Below are positions 54,518-62,903 of a stretch of DNA of 64,000 nucleotides, piece after piece (position 1 is the stretch's first letter; each line of letters opens with the position of its first letter). The notes beneath the pieces are model-generated. The model was not told the origin of the DNA. It was given only the letters and a program-made list of their open reading frames with translations, and did not search any database. A program made the position numbers and the translations under genes. The stretch spans positions 2,542,001-2,606,000 of the forward strand of contig NZ_CP042596.1 of NCBI RefSeq assembly GCF_009914315.1, in the 5' to 3' direction. Source of the stretch: Granulicella sp. WH15. Lineage in GTDB: Bacteria > Acidobacteriota > Terriglobia > Terriglobales > Acidobacteriaceae.

Positions 54518-55300
54518 TTAAAACGGAGAAGGGGCGTTTGGCTTGTGGCATAGAACGATGGCATGAATCAAAGCTTTGGCGACACGCTCGGCGGTATCCT
54601 TATCGCGAAACGATGCCAAGTCATACCGACGTGGCGTATTGTCATCGGCTCTTGTGATGTTCCCGAAGTCGCTCCCATAGCCAGGCGTCGCTTGGAGGTA
54701 AACGACATCGCCGGGGGAAAGTTCTCCGCGGATATTCGTTTTCTTATCCAGCGGCACGCGCAGAACTCTGCCGCCCGCAACTATTAGGACCTCCTTCTTG
54801 GATACGGAACGAACGCGTGCATCCGGCACGTCGCTGCTGACTTTCTTGGGCAACTCGGCGGGTGTCCCGGAAACTGGAGGATCACGAAAGTCTACAGGTC
54901 CCGTCACGAACACGGTGGTGCCGCCGTCCTTGGTTCCTACCGACAACGGATTGCTCTGGTCGAGTCGGAGCGCAGTGATATAGATTCCCGTCCCGTTCAT
55001 TCAGGCTTTGCTTGAGTCAGGCCACGACGATTCGTCAGTCGGATACTGATGAACAACCTCGCTGCGATCGACTAGGGAGCAGGCATTCTCCAATGTGACG
55101 GATTGCGAGATGATGCGTTCATGCGGTTTGAGCGATATCTCTCCGCGTGTAACCAAGGCTTGATTCATAAAGGCGATGGTCTGCTCCATGGTCGAACCGG
55201 ACACAGGCGGGGGCGAAGCGGGCGCTGTTGCGGAACTCTGGGCATGCAGGTTGAAGGCGATGTAAAAGGCAGTGATTGCCAGACAACGAACGATCTTCAT
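54518..55300 (-). pseudogene. Exported domain-family protein interrupted by an in-frame stop
   Basis: A start at ATG 55300 (GGAGA upstream) opens a signal peptide (M-K-I-V-R-C-L-A-I-T-A-F-Y-I-A-F-N-L-H-A-Q). The family motif T-M-E-Q-T-I-A-F-M-N-Q-A-L follows. A TGA at 55001-55003 stops the frame after 99 codons. The same frame then reads on from ATG 55000 to 54518 and ends F-R-D-K-D-T-A-E-R-V-A-K-A-L, then A-I-V-L-C-H-K-P. Alignment with the intact paralogue at 56292-56840 shows the two halves are one protein of about 260 residues. Restart at 55000 could still give the second half without a signal peptide. Confidence 0.75.
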
Positions 55301-55319
55301 GGCTTCTCCATGGTGTGGA

Positions 55320-56228
55320 CTAAAACAATGATGGTGCTTTTGGCTTGTGGCAGAGCACCATTGCATGAATGTATGCCTTCGAAACCCGTCCAGCTTGCTC
55401 CTTATCCTGAAATCTTCCAAGAAATCCTCTAAATATCTCCTGAGTTCCTTCACCATCGACATCGTGATGCTGAAACGTTATATAGAAAAATCGTCACCTT
55501 CTTCGACTGCGATTGTGCGCGGATCGTCGTTGACGAGGTCTATATCCTGCAAAGTACCGGCAGGCTTACTGCCATCAGGGTTGCTTTGGGTAGTTTGGTA
55601 ACGTAGAAAGCAGTGCCCTATCAGACTGATCTCTTGGCAGGCCATCATGTGTGAGCCCTGATTGGTAATAAACTTTCCTTGCTTTTGAAAAGCCTCAGAG
55701 ATGAAAGCGATTGTCTGCTCCATTGTCGGGGTAGAGGCAGGCGCGGGGCGTAGGCGCTGACCCGGAAGAGGTTGAACATGGCGCGGAAGCTGCAGATGGA
55801 AGTGTTGGGGTGGGCGCGGGGGATGCACCGGATGATTGGGTGTTCAGCTGCTCGAGATCGTAACGAGCTTGCGTATTTAGGTTGCTCTGAGTTTTCGTCG
55901 CCTCCGTAAGTTCAATGACCTTTTTGTAACTTGGGATGGCCTCTTGAAATTTCTTTTGTCCTACCTGGGCGTCACCAAGCTCAAGCCAAAGCAGTGGCTC
56001 GTTGGGTTTGATGGCGGTAGCTTGTTGCATAAGCGACGAATCAAGGTCGAAGTCGTTCCGAGCTTTAGCTGCCCGCGCATCTACCAGTAGCTTATTCACG
56101 CTGGCAATTTTCGCGTTGTTTTCAGCGATCGCCTGATTGGCCTTGGCGTAGTCCTGGGCTGGCGTTTGCGCGTGCAGGATCAGTGTGAGAGCAGGGATCC
56201 CGATTGCGACCCAACGAATGATATTCAT
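55320..56228 (-). pseudogene. TPR-containing exported domain-family protein with two frameshifts
   Basis: Frame one, from ATG 56228, gives a signal peptide (I-G-I-P-A-L-T-L-I-L-H-A-Q), a helical TPR-like part (E-P-L-L-W-L-E-L-G-D-A-Q-V-G-Q-K-K-F-Q-E) and a Ser/Pro linker. Near 55745 the frame changes, and T-M-E-Q-T-I-A-F-I-S-E-A-F continues to 55478. At the five-T run 55486-55490 a second one-base loss occurs. The third frame completes F-Q-D-K-E-Q-A-G-R-V-S-K-A-Y-I-H-A and ends at TAG 55320-55322. Restored, it would have about 300 residues. Confidence 0.72.
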
Positions 56229-56291
56229 GGCGTTCCTTGGATGGGGCCAGAAAATTGAAGTGGCTTCGGGCTTTAATGTTGCCCTAAACGT

Positions 56292-56840
56292 TTAGAAAAT
56301 TGAAGGTGCTTCCGGCTTGTGGCAAAGAACGATAGCGTGGATGTATGCCTTCGCCACACGCTGAGCACTGTCTCTTTCAGTGAAATATCCAGTTGTGATG
56401 TTATTTGCCTGACGCTCCTGCGTAGCCAGTTGCTTGATCGTGACATGAAAAATCGGAGGAGTTGATCTTGCGTTCTCGGCTCTCTCCTCCTCTATCTGAA
56501 TTGAGAGTGGATCGAGATTCTGCAACAAAACTGACTCGCTCTGGGGATGGCCAGTCCCGCGCTTCAGACTTTCCATATCTATGGAATACTGAAAGCGGTA
56601 AGTGTATCTGAGCGTACAATTTTCGCTCACGGAAACATGCTGAGCCGAGACCTCGCTAACGCCTCGCCTATTCTCATACTCCCACGCAAGGCTGATCGGC
56701 TTACTGAATGCTTCATTGATGAAGTTAATGGTCTGATCCATGGTCGGGCCTGTAGTTTGCGGCGATGGTGCTGGCATCTGACAGTGCAAATGAAGTGTCA
56801 TGAGAAAGGCTGCGAATGCGGTGGATTGACGGAGTTTCAT
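56292..56840 (-). CDS. Exported protein of the same family, intact
   Basis: A 182-residue protein with a signal peptide (S-T-A-F-A-A-F-L-M-T-L-H-L-H-C-Q). The family domain runs from T-M-D-Q-T-I-N-F-I-N-E-A-F, through E-N-C-T-L-R-Y-T-Y and L-D-P-L-S-I-Q-I, to F-T-E-R-D-S-A-Q-R-V-A-K-A-Y-I-H-A and C-H-K-P. Two conserved Cys (E-N-C and L-C-H-K) may pair after export. It is the only unbroken small member here and lies between two broken relatives and the large gene upstream, all on one strand. Function unknown. Confidence 0.7.
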   Translation of the reverse strand: MKLRQSTAFAAFLMTLHLHCQMPAPSPQTTGPTMDQTINFINEAFSKPISLAWEYENRRGVSEVSAQHVSVSENCTLRYTYRFQYSIDMESLKRGTGHPQSESVLLQNLDPLSIQIEEERAENARSTPPIFHVTIKQLATQERQANNITTGYFTERDSAQRVAKAYIHAIVLCHKPEAPSIF

Positions 56841-56920
56841 AGGTCTTCTCGGGCGGTTCTATTTAGGTATGACTGGGGCAGCATGTTGCAGCTGATCGGT
56901 TCTCGAACTCTGGTATAGAG

Positions 56921-58705
56921 TCACTTGCGACTGCATAGGAATCGGTTATTGGCTCCCATGAAGGCCTGCGTTCCGTCAGGCTCCCTGGCAATGTCGGCTG
57001 AGGGGCAGGCGTAGATTGATAAGACTCCGGCAGCAATGATGGCATCATGCGACGCGTACGTATTGGTGGCTTCGCCTGGAGCAAGAGTGTCAGCCCCGTA
57101 CGCCTGCGGACTGGCGTAGTACCAAATTCGGGCGGAGACGGTGCAGTTGTTTTGGAGAATGAGGTGATCGCCTGTGATGGGATCTTTCTTGTAGGAATAG
57201 ACGACGCACTGATTAAGATCGGGATCGTAAGGGCCGCCGGCGCTTGTTCCGCCAGAGCCCGCGTCGCTGTATCCTCCACCGGGTGCAGCAGAACCTGAGC
57301 CGCCCCCGGTACCTGTCCCTCCGCCTGATGCAAAGAGGCTGGGGTTGAGAGGCTGGCCGGGAGTACAAGGCACACCTGCAGACGTGTCGCTCGACGTCCT
57401 GCGCATGAGGCCCGGAACAAAGCCGGACGGTGGGCAGGTCTGCACAGGCACACGAGTCGATTGTTGCGCCTGATACTGGGCGAGTGAAACGCACGGTTGA
57501 GACGCGCTGAGATAGACGCAGTCGGCAGGGGCTGCCGTGCCGGTGCTGACGCCGGTCGGTACACTGCCTAGATTCGGGTTGTAGGTCGTTGCTGGCTTTG
57601 GCGACGATACATTCGCAGCCATCTGAGTTGGCTGCTGTACTGATCGTCCTTGTCCGGCGACATCGGATGTGGCTTCCGATCCACCGCACCCCTGGGCGAG
57701 AAGACCTTGTGAGCCCTGTGCAGAGTTGCACAGCCTGCTGTTGCTGGACGAACTGGTTGCAGAGGACTGTCGTTGCTCTGCCTGCTGACGTTGCTCGGCC
57801 AACAGTCTCTGCTGTTCTGCCTCTCTTTCGCGGCGCGCGTTGTTTGCGGCGACCTGCGCATTCGCACGTGCCTGGAGTTCCGCGTTCCGAGCGTTTTGCT
57901 GAGCGATTTGTGCGTCCAAACCATTGTTGACGGCCCCGAGCATACCATTGAGGGCGTTGAGAAACCCACCTCCGCCAGTTGTGCCAATCGTCTGGGGCTG
58001 CGATCCCGCCATCGCCGCCGCATTGGACTGCTCTGCCCTTTCTTCTATCTCGCGCTGGCGCTGCTCCTCCTCGCGTTGGCGCTGCTTTTCAGCTTCGATC
58101 TCATTGATCTTCATGGCCTGCAATGCCTGCGCCTCCAGATCGGCTCCCGTTGCAGGGGGACCGGAAGGAGCGGAGCCACCGAGATGAGCAAGCGCCTGCG
58201 CTTCAAGATCATCACCTGTGGCTAAGGCAGTAGGCGCGGATCCACCATTAAGATGAGCAAGCGCCTGGGCTTCAAGGTCATTGCTCGCGGGGGCGGCAGA
58301 CTCGGTTCCATTTTGTTCGCCCAGTTGAGCCGCATTATTTAGAGTTCCGCCAATATAGGAATTCTTACCGCCACTGTTCATATCCCGAACCACGAACACC
58401 ACATCGTCCCCGACCTTTAGGTGCGAGATTACGGCCCGATAAGCTGCCTCCGTTTTGATCGGCTGCCGGTTGATCTCCACGATGAGAGCTCCTTCATGGA
58501 GGTCGATGGTGGCGGCAAATGAGCCCGGCAGTACGGTCGAAACGAAGACACCACCATCCCCTGCCGCCGCACGTTCGGAAGCCGTGCGGGGACCGGACAC
58601 AACAATGCCAAGCCTCTTTGAAGCTTGGGAATACTCTTGCGCAAAGGAAAGCGAACTAGTGAAGAAGCAAAGTCCCAGAAGGGCTGGGGAAAGGAATTTG
58701 GGCAT
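56921..58705 (-). CDS. Large exported PDZ-like, coiled-coil, Cys-rich protein
   Basis: From ATG 58705 (AGGAG 4 nt upstream) 594 residues. Order: a signal peptide (A-L-L-G-L-C-F-F-T-S-S-L-S-F-A-Q); a PDZ-like domain (L-G-I-V-V-S-G-P...G-A-L-I-V-E-I-N-R-Q-P-I, about residues 25-105); three repeats of D-L-E-A-Q-A-L-A-H-L (about 140-205); and a Gln/Glu/Arg coiled coil. A Cys-containing region (C-V-Y-L-S-A-S-Q-P-C-V-S-L-A-Q-Y) and a C-terminal domain (H-L-I-L-Q-N-N-C...S-I-Y-A-C-P...R-F-L-C-S-R-K) complete it. The C-terminal half is paralogous to 59540-61348. It heads a four-gene row and is preceded by an 18-bp palindrome. Confidence 0.75.
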   Translation of the reverse strand: MPKFLSPALLGLCFFTSSLSFAQEYSQASKRLGIVVSGPRTASERAAAGDGGVFVSTVLPGSFAATIDLHEGALIVEINRQPIKTEAAYRAVISHLKVGDDVVFVVRDMNSGGKNSYIGGTLNNAAQLGEQNGTESAAPASNDLEAQALAHLNGGSAPTALATGDDLEAQALAHLGGSAPSGPPATGADLEAQALQAMKINEIEAEKQRQREEEQRQREIEERAEQSNAAAMAGSQPQTIGTTGGGGFLNALNGMLGAVNNGLDAQIAQQNARNAELQARANAQVAANNARREREAEQQRLLAEQRQQAEQRQSSATSSSSNSRLCNSAQGSQGLLAQGCGGSEATSDVAGQGRSVQQPTQMAANVSSPKPATTYNPNLGSVPTGVSTGTAAPADCVYLSASQPCVSLAQYQAQQSTRVPVQTCPPSGFVPGLMRRTSSDTSAGVPCTPGQPLNPSLFASGGGTGTGGGSGSAAPGGGYSDAGSGGTSAGGPYDPDLNQCVVYSYKKDPITGDHLILQNNCTVSARIWYYASPQAYGADTLAPGEATNTYASHDAIIAAGVLSIYACPSADIAREPDGTQAFMGANNRFLCSRK

Positions 58706-58857
58706 ATCGCTCCTGCGGCTCCGCCGGAAAAACATACGTCAGGCCTGAATGTTCATTCTCGACTGCGAACTGAATCCGATTGTTATGACTTGGACAGGGA
58801 CAAGTCTAGCCGAATTTGCGCCGGACACTCGGGACCATAATTGGTGCTACCGCAAAT

Positions 58858-58875
58858 ATCTCCCATATGGGAGAT
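58858..58875. promoter_or_regulatory. 18-bp perfect palindrome, probable operator of the 58705 operon
   Basis: ATCTCCCATATGGGAGAT is a perfect palindrome 153 bp before the start of the large exported-protein gene. The core TCTCCCA-TA-TGGGAGA is the same as at 61434-61451 (TCTCCCA-AT-TGGGAGA) apart from the two central bases. The surrounding 58736-59075 holds no convincing gene; a 49-codon plus-strand ORF from 58936 has no support. Confidence 0.65.
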
Positions 58876-59075
58876 CTCGTGGATTCCACAACTAGCTCGC
58901 CCTAATGCTGCGATATAAGGAGTCCTGTAAAGAGCATGGCACGAAGAGCCTGTGACCAGATTGCTGCCGCATCGATGTTTCCCTGGCTCTCAGCGGCGCA
59001 CGACAAAGGGCATTCTCATGTGATCATGCGCAAGAATGAATGGGTCCACAAAGGCGATACATCAAGGGATCAAAC

Positions 59076-59486
59076 TTACTTGTGATAGACAATCGAGATG
59101 CAGAGGAAAACGCTGAAGAAAACGATACCGAGAACAAAGAAGAGGTGTTCGACAAAGACAACTTGCCAGACACGGAGGTGATTATAGATGCTCATGTCAT
59201 AAAGGCCATTCTCATCCGGTCCCTTGGATGGAAGGCGTTCGATAACGGTTGGCATTCCACCCAACGTGAATGTCGCTGCAAGCAGTGAGATAACAACGCT
59301 CGCCAGTGAAAGAATCAAGAGCGTCTTCCCACTTGGACCAAGCGTCGGTTGTTGATCGAATTTGACCACGCCAGAAATGGCAAGAATGGCAGCCGGTTGT
59401 AAGGTCACAAGCCATCTACTCCAATCCATCAGGGCAATGGCAGCTGCTTGTTGACGTTCCTTCTTTTCCTTCTCGATCTCAGTCAT
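59076..59486 (-). CDS. Small membrane protein of unknown function
   Basis: 136 residues with a charged N-terminus (T-E-I-E-K-E-K-K-E-R-Q-Q) and three hydrophobic helices (about 28-46, 56-75 and 105-132). It starts 53 bp after the large exported-protein gene and is probably cotranscribed with it. No motif points to a function. The topology, with a cytoplasmic charged start and a long last helix, is compatible with an inner-membrane partner of the exported protein. Confidence 0.65.
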   Translation of the reverse strand: MTEIEKEKKERQQAAAIALMDWSRWLVTLQPAAILAISGVVKFDQQPTLGPSGKTLLILSLASVVISLLAATFTLGGMPTVIERLPSKGPDENGLYDMSIYNHLRVWQVVFVEHLFFVLGIVFFSVFLCISIVYHK

Positions 59487-59539
59487 AATTCGAGCCTCGG
59501 TACCTAAGCTCCTCTTTCTCCGTGATACCTGCAGCCGAT

Positions 59540-61348
59540 TTACCTGCGGCTGCAGCTATAGGGGTTGTTGCGTCCGCTGTATGCCAGCTTCCCGTCACCC
59601 GTCCGTGGCGTATCTCCAACAGGGCAGGCATAGACGGATACGCCACCAGCAGCGGCGATCTTGTCTTGTGCCGCGTACGTATTGTCTGTTTGGCCGGGAC
59701 TCAGGGTCGTAGCACCAGATATTTGCGGACTGGAATAAAAGTACACCTGAGCCGTGACGCCACAGTTGTTTTGCAGGATCAGGTGTGAGCCCGTGATCGG
59801 ATCGGCTTTGTAGGCGATTTGTACGCAGTAGCTGAGGCCAGGATCGGTGGCGCCTCCCGTGGCTGAACTGTCAGAGCCGCTGCTACTGCCAGAGCCTCCG
59901 GCGGAGGCCGGATCGGGCGGTGTGACGCCGGTGTAGCCGCCGCTTGCGGTGGTCGCAATCAGTGGTCCGTAGGGCGTCCCCGGTTTGCATGGCACCCCAA
60001 CGGCTACATCGCTCTCCGTGCGAAGCATTACACCTGGGACAAAACCAGAAGCCGGACAAACCCCTTGCGCGCCCGATTGCTTCTGCGCCTGCATCTGCTG
60101 GTACTGGGCAAGCGGAACGCAGGGCTGGGAGGAACTGAGGTAGACGCAGCCTGCCGGTTCGGCAGAGCCGGCGTTCGAAGTTCCGGTGTGAGTAGTGGGT
60201 GGCGAAGTCGCAATCGCGCGGGCCCGCTCTTGCGCCCTGCGTTGCTGCTCAGCTATCTGCGATTGGCGATTCTCGTTCGCGGCGACCTGAACCTCCATGC
60301 GTTGTTGCAGCTCCGCATTTCGAGCGGTCTGCTGAGCGAGTTGCGCGTCAAGTCCATCGTTGACTGCACCGAGCATGTTCGTTATGGAATCTAAAAAGCC
60401 TGTCCTGCTCGTAGAAATTGAGGTTGACCCAGAACCCCGAACTCGAAAGCCTCCCCCAACATCCTGAGAAACTGTCGCCAATGTCTTGCGGATTCCTGGT
60501 TGGAATCGGCTAAGCTCTTCCGCAAGCGTGGCAACCTCGGTGGGATTCATTGGATGGCCCTTGCAGAGTTCTGTAGCACGTTGAACAGCATCGGCCATTC
60601 GGCGTGCTGTCGCGTCGTCCTTGAACAAAAAGACCAGCGCTTCATGGTCAATACCATTGAATTTCAATCCAACGATTGGAATTGGATCTTGATTTTCTGT
60701 GTCAGGTGGCAGAGGAAAATTCTGTACGGTGACCTGCTTTATATCACCGAAGGAGAATAAAAACCTATAGTTATCACCACCATGCACAATCATGCCAAGC
60801 TGCCCCGTCAATTCCAATTCGTAGTTAGCGCGACAGGTTTCCGCATTAGCAGAAAACTTTGGAGCAAACTCTATTGCCATACTGACCTGTCCTTGGTCGC
60901 TTCCCATGACTGTTCCACCGTCTACTAACGGACCGAAAGCGATCGCCCAACGACCGTCAGATCTATCTTGAGTCTTCCAATCAGCCACGCTTTCGGAGAT
61001 TGACTGCAAAGTAGCTGCCAATGTAGCTCCAGCGAAAGGGTTCGCCGGATCGGGAGCTATCACGATTGCGGATGTCGTCGCAGTGGGGCCATTCTGCATC
61101 ACGGCATTCATCTCCGCCTCCGTCGCCCCGACCTTCTTCAGTGCGATCAACGCATCCACGGACGTGTCCCAACGCCCCGCTCCATGGCGAATCTTATTGA
61201 CGACAGTGCTTTCGGGAAGCCCCGCCTGAAGCATCTTGACGATGTCCGCGTTGGCCCCCGCAGCAGTATCTTGCCCCCAAGCTCCAGCAGCAAAACTCAA
61301 AACCAAGGCGGCAACGCAAAATAAGAGACAAACCCGCAGCTTTCCCAT
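59540..61348 (-). CDS. Large exported Cys-rich protein, paralogue of the 56921-58705 product
   Basis: From ATG 61348 (GGGAG 5 nt upstream) 602 residues with signal peptide (C-L-L-F-C-V-A-A-L-V-L-S-F-A-A-G-A-W-G-Q). A helical segment common in acidobacterial proteins follows (I-V-K-M-L-Q-A-G-L-P-E-S...D-A-L-I-A-L-K-K-V-G). Next is a version of the small-family domain (C-R-A-N-Y-E-L...F-L-F-K-D-D-A-T-A-R-R-M), then a coiled coil (Q-Q-T-A-R-N-A-E-L-Q-Q-R). The same Cys-rich C-terminus ends with H-L-I-L-Q-N-N-C and Y-A-C-P. It therefore joins the small-family domain and the large-family C-terminus in one chain. Confidence 0.75.
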   Translation of the reverse strand: MGKLRVCLLFCVAALVLSFAAGAWGQDTAAGANADIVKMLQAGLPESTVVNKIRHGAGRWDTSVDALIALKKVGATEAEMNAVMQNGPTATTSAIVIAPDPANPFAGATLAATLQSISESVADWKTQDRSDGRWAIAFGPLVDGGTVMGSDQGQVSMAIEFAPKFSANAETCRANYELELTGQLGMIVHGGDNYRFLFSFGDIKQVTVQNFPLPPDTENQDPIPIVGLKFNGIDHEALVFLFKDDATARRMADAVQRATELCKGHPMNPTEVATLAEELSRFQPGIRKTLATVSQDVGGGFRVRGSGSTSISTSRTGFLDSITNMLGAVNDGLDAQLAQQTARNAELQQRMEVQVAANENRQSQIAEQQRRAQERARAIATSPPTTHTGTSNAGSAEPAGCVYLSSSQPCVPLAQYQQMQAQKQSGAQGVCPASGFVPGVMLRTESDVAVGVPCKPGTPYGPLIATTASGGYTGVTPPDPASAGGSGSSSGSDSSATGGATDPGLSYCVQIAYKADPITGSHLILQNNCGVTAQVYFYSSPQISGATTLSPGQTDNTYAAQDKIAAAGGVSVYACPVGDTPRTGDGKLAYSGRNNPYSCSRR

Positions 61349-61430
61349 CACGTCTCCCATTGAAAATCCGGATAGCTACGAACGTAGCAGGTCCTCCCCC
61401 TTTCCTTCGAAAGATACCGCCTTTGGCAAA

Positions 61431-61454
61431 AGAATCTCCCAATTGGGAGATTCT
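61431..61454. promoter_or_regulatory. 24-bp perfect palindrome, probable operator of the 61348 operon
   Basis: The half-site AGAATCTCCCAA (61431-61442) is followed directly by its exact reverse complement (61443-61454). It lies 83 bp before the exported-protein start and 132 bp after the LuxR gene stop, where a repressor or activator site is expected. The 16-bp core matches the palindrome at 58858-58875. Confidence 0.7.
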
Positions 61455-61586
61455 CGAGGCCACCATATCAATGACAGCCGGGATCTTGCGGACTCGCCAT
61501 ATTTGTCAGCCGGCGATTTCCTGAAATCATCGAAGTCTGGATGGATGACGATACTGGACAGACCGGTTGAACTGTAAAGTCTTGGG

Positions 61587-62726
61587 CTAAAGCAGGCGCG
61601 GCATTTCTGGACTCGTGGGGAGAGAGAGCATGAGCCTCACCAACTCCGCTTGGCGACGCACGCCTGTTTTGCTTAGAATCCGCTTGACCTGGAAACGAGC
61701 CGTCTCAGTGGTGAGCCGAAGAAGCTCGGAGGCCTCGTTGATGGTGACGCCGGAACAGAGCAAGTCTGCCATCCTCGCCTCCATTGGAGTTAGCTGGTAA
61801 AGCTGCCTCATTATCATGCTTCGATTTCCCTGCGGCACGTTTTCGTCGTATACAAACACCACAGCGTATCGATCACGGTCGCCGAAAGCATTGTCTTTGG
61901 GAGGCGGGACGACGCTTACGTGCAGAGGGCTGGCATCTGTTCGAGTCACGCGCATCGCTCCACCTGGCAGGGCGTTAGCACAAAGCTTCGAGGTAACGCC
62001 CTGCAAAAGCTTCTGGAATTGTGCCTGCTCCTGAGGATCGCCCGCCTGAAGGCGACCATGCGAAAACTGTAATCCGTTTCCCTCGGCAACGCACCTCTCT
62101 GCTCGCCGATTCATTTGATGGACACGTCCCTTTCCATCTACGAGAAGCGCTGCAACGGACATGGCTTCCATGACGGCTTCAGAAAAGAGACTGACAGATC
62201 GGATTGAGGTAATTTTGCTGCGAAGCGCCAGGACTATCTTCAGGTGAGGCACCAGCATCTCCAGCAACTGCTCAGATTCCTTTGTCATAGATGGATGGTT
62301 TTTGCTTCTCCATAGCGATAAACCTTCCGTTTGTGCGTCGCTGAAGTTACAGAGCAACAGGGTCATGTACTCCATGTCGTACTCCGACAAGAGGTCGTTG
62401 TAGAATTCCGTCTTTCGTACGGCTGCGTGATCGACCAGCTCTGTGCCATGATTCACGCCCAACGCTGGAAGCTTCGCGAGTCCTGGCCGGAACGGATCAG
62501 ACGATCCGTATTGCTCGCTATATAGCCGAAAGAACTCGGCATCATGGCTTTGTCCCCCGCCCGCAAGGATGACATTGCCCTTCTCCTGATATGCCCCCAT
62601 GACATAGCCGCAGGAACTGCTAGTCAGATGGCAAAGTCTGTCGAGGAACCGGTTCCACCTTTCAGGCTCCAGTTGCGCGCCGTACAGGTCCGCCAATAGC
62701 GAGGACAACTCTGTGGCCGAGGTCAT
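61587..62726 (-). CDS. LuxR-type transcriptional regulator
   Basis: A 379-residue regulator. The first 180 residues form an uncharacterised helical sensor part (L-L-A-D-L-Y-G-A-Q-L-E-P-E-R-W-N-R-F). A PAS-like segment follows (A-L-L-V-D-G-K-G-R-V-H-Q-M-N-R-R-A, about residues 195-290). The C-terminal LuxR HTH begins L-T-P-M-E-A-R-M-A-D-L-L-C-S-G and contains T-A-R-F-Q-V-K-R-I-L-S-K-T-G. It has no receiver domain. It is a clear paralogue of the broken gene at 50639-51732. It reads toward the palindrome and the exported-protein operon and is their likely regulator. Confidence 0.85.
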   Translation of the reverse strand: MTSATELSSLLADLYGAQLEPERWNRFLDRLCHLTSSSCGYVMGAYQEKGNVILAGGGQSHDAEFFRLYSEQYGSSDPFRPGLAKLPALGVNHGTELVDHAAVRKTEFYNDLLSEYDMEYMTLLLCNFSDAQTEGLSLWRSKNHPSMTKESEQLLEMLVPHLKIVLALRSKITSIRSVSLFSEAVMEAMSVAALLVDGKGRVHQMNRRAERCVAEGNGLQFSHGRLQAGDPQEQAQFQKLLQGVTSKLCANALPGGAMRVTRTDASPLHVSVVPPPKDNAFGDRDRYAVVFVYDENVPQGNRSMIMRQLYQLTPMEARMADLLCSGVTINEASELLRLTTETARFQVKRILSKTGVRRQAELVRLMLSLPTSPEMPRLL

Positions 62727-62903
62727 TCTCCGTCACCGATCCTTTCTTTGACCTTATGGGTTCTACCGCGATGATAAATGTCGGGCCTAGCTATAGAAAC
62801 GAGCCAAGTCAAACTGGTCCGCGCAATACAGCAGCCAATCGCCTAATTATTGAGCCTGCAAGTGTCTGGTCCCTTTTCTTCACTTGCTAACGCATCGCAC
62901 ATA

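Noticed and set aside
58936-59085. 49-codon plus-strand ORF between the two exported-protein operons
   Set aside because: No ribosome site, no recognisable motif, and it overlaps the end of the membrane-protein gene on the other strand.
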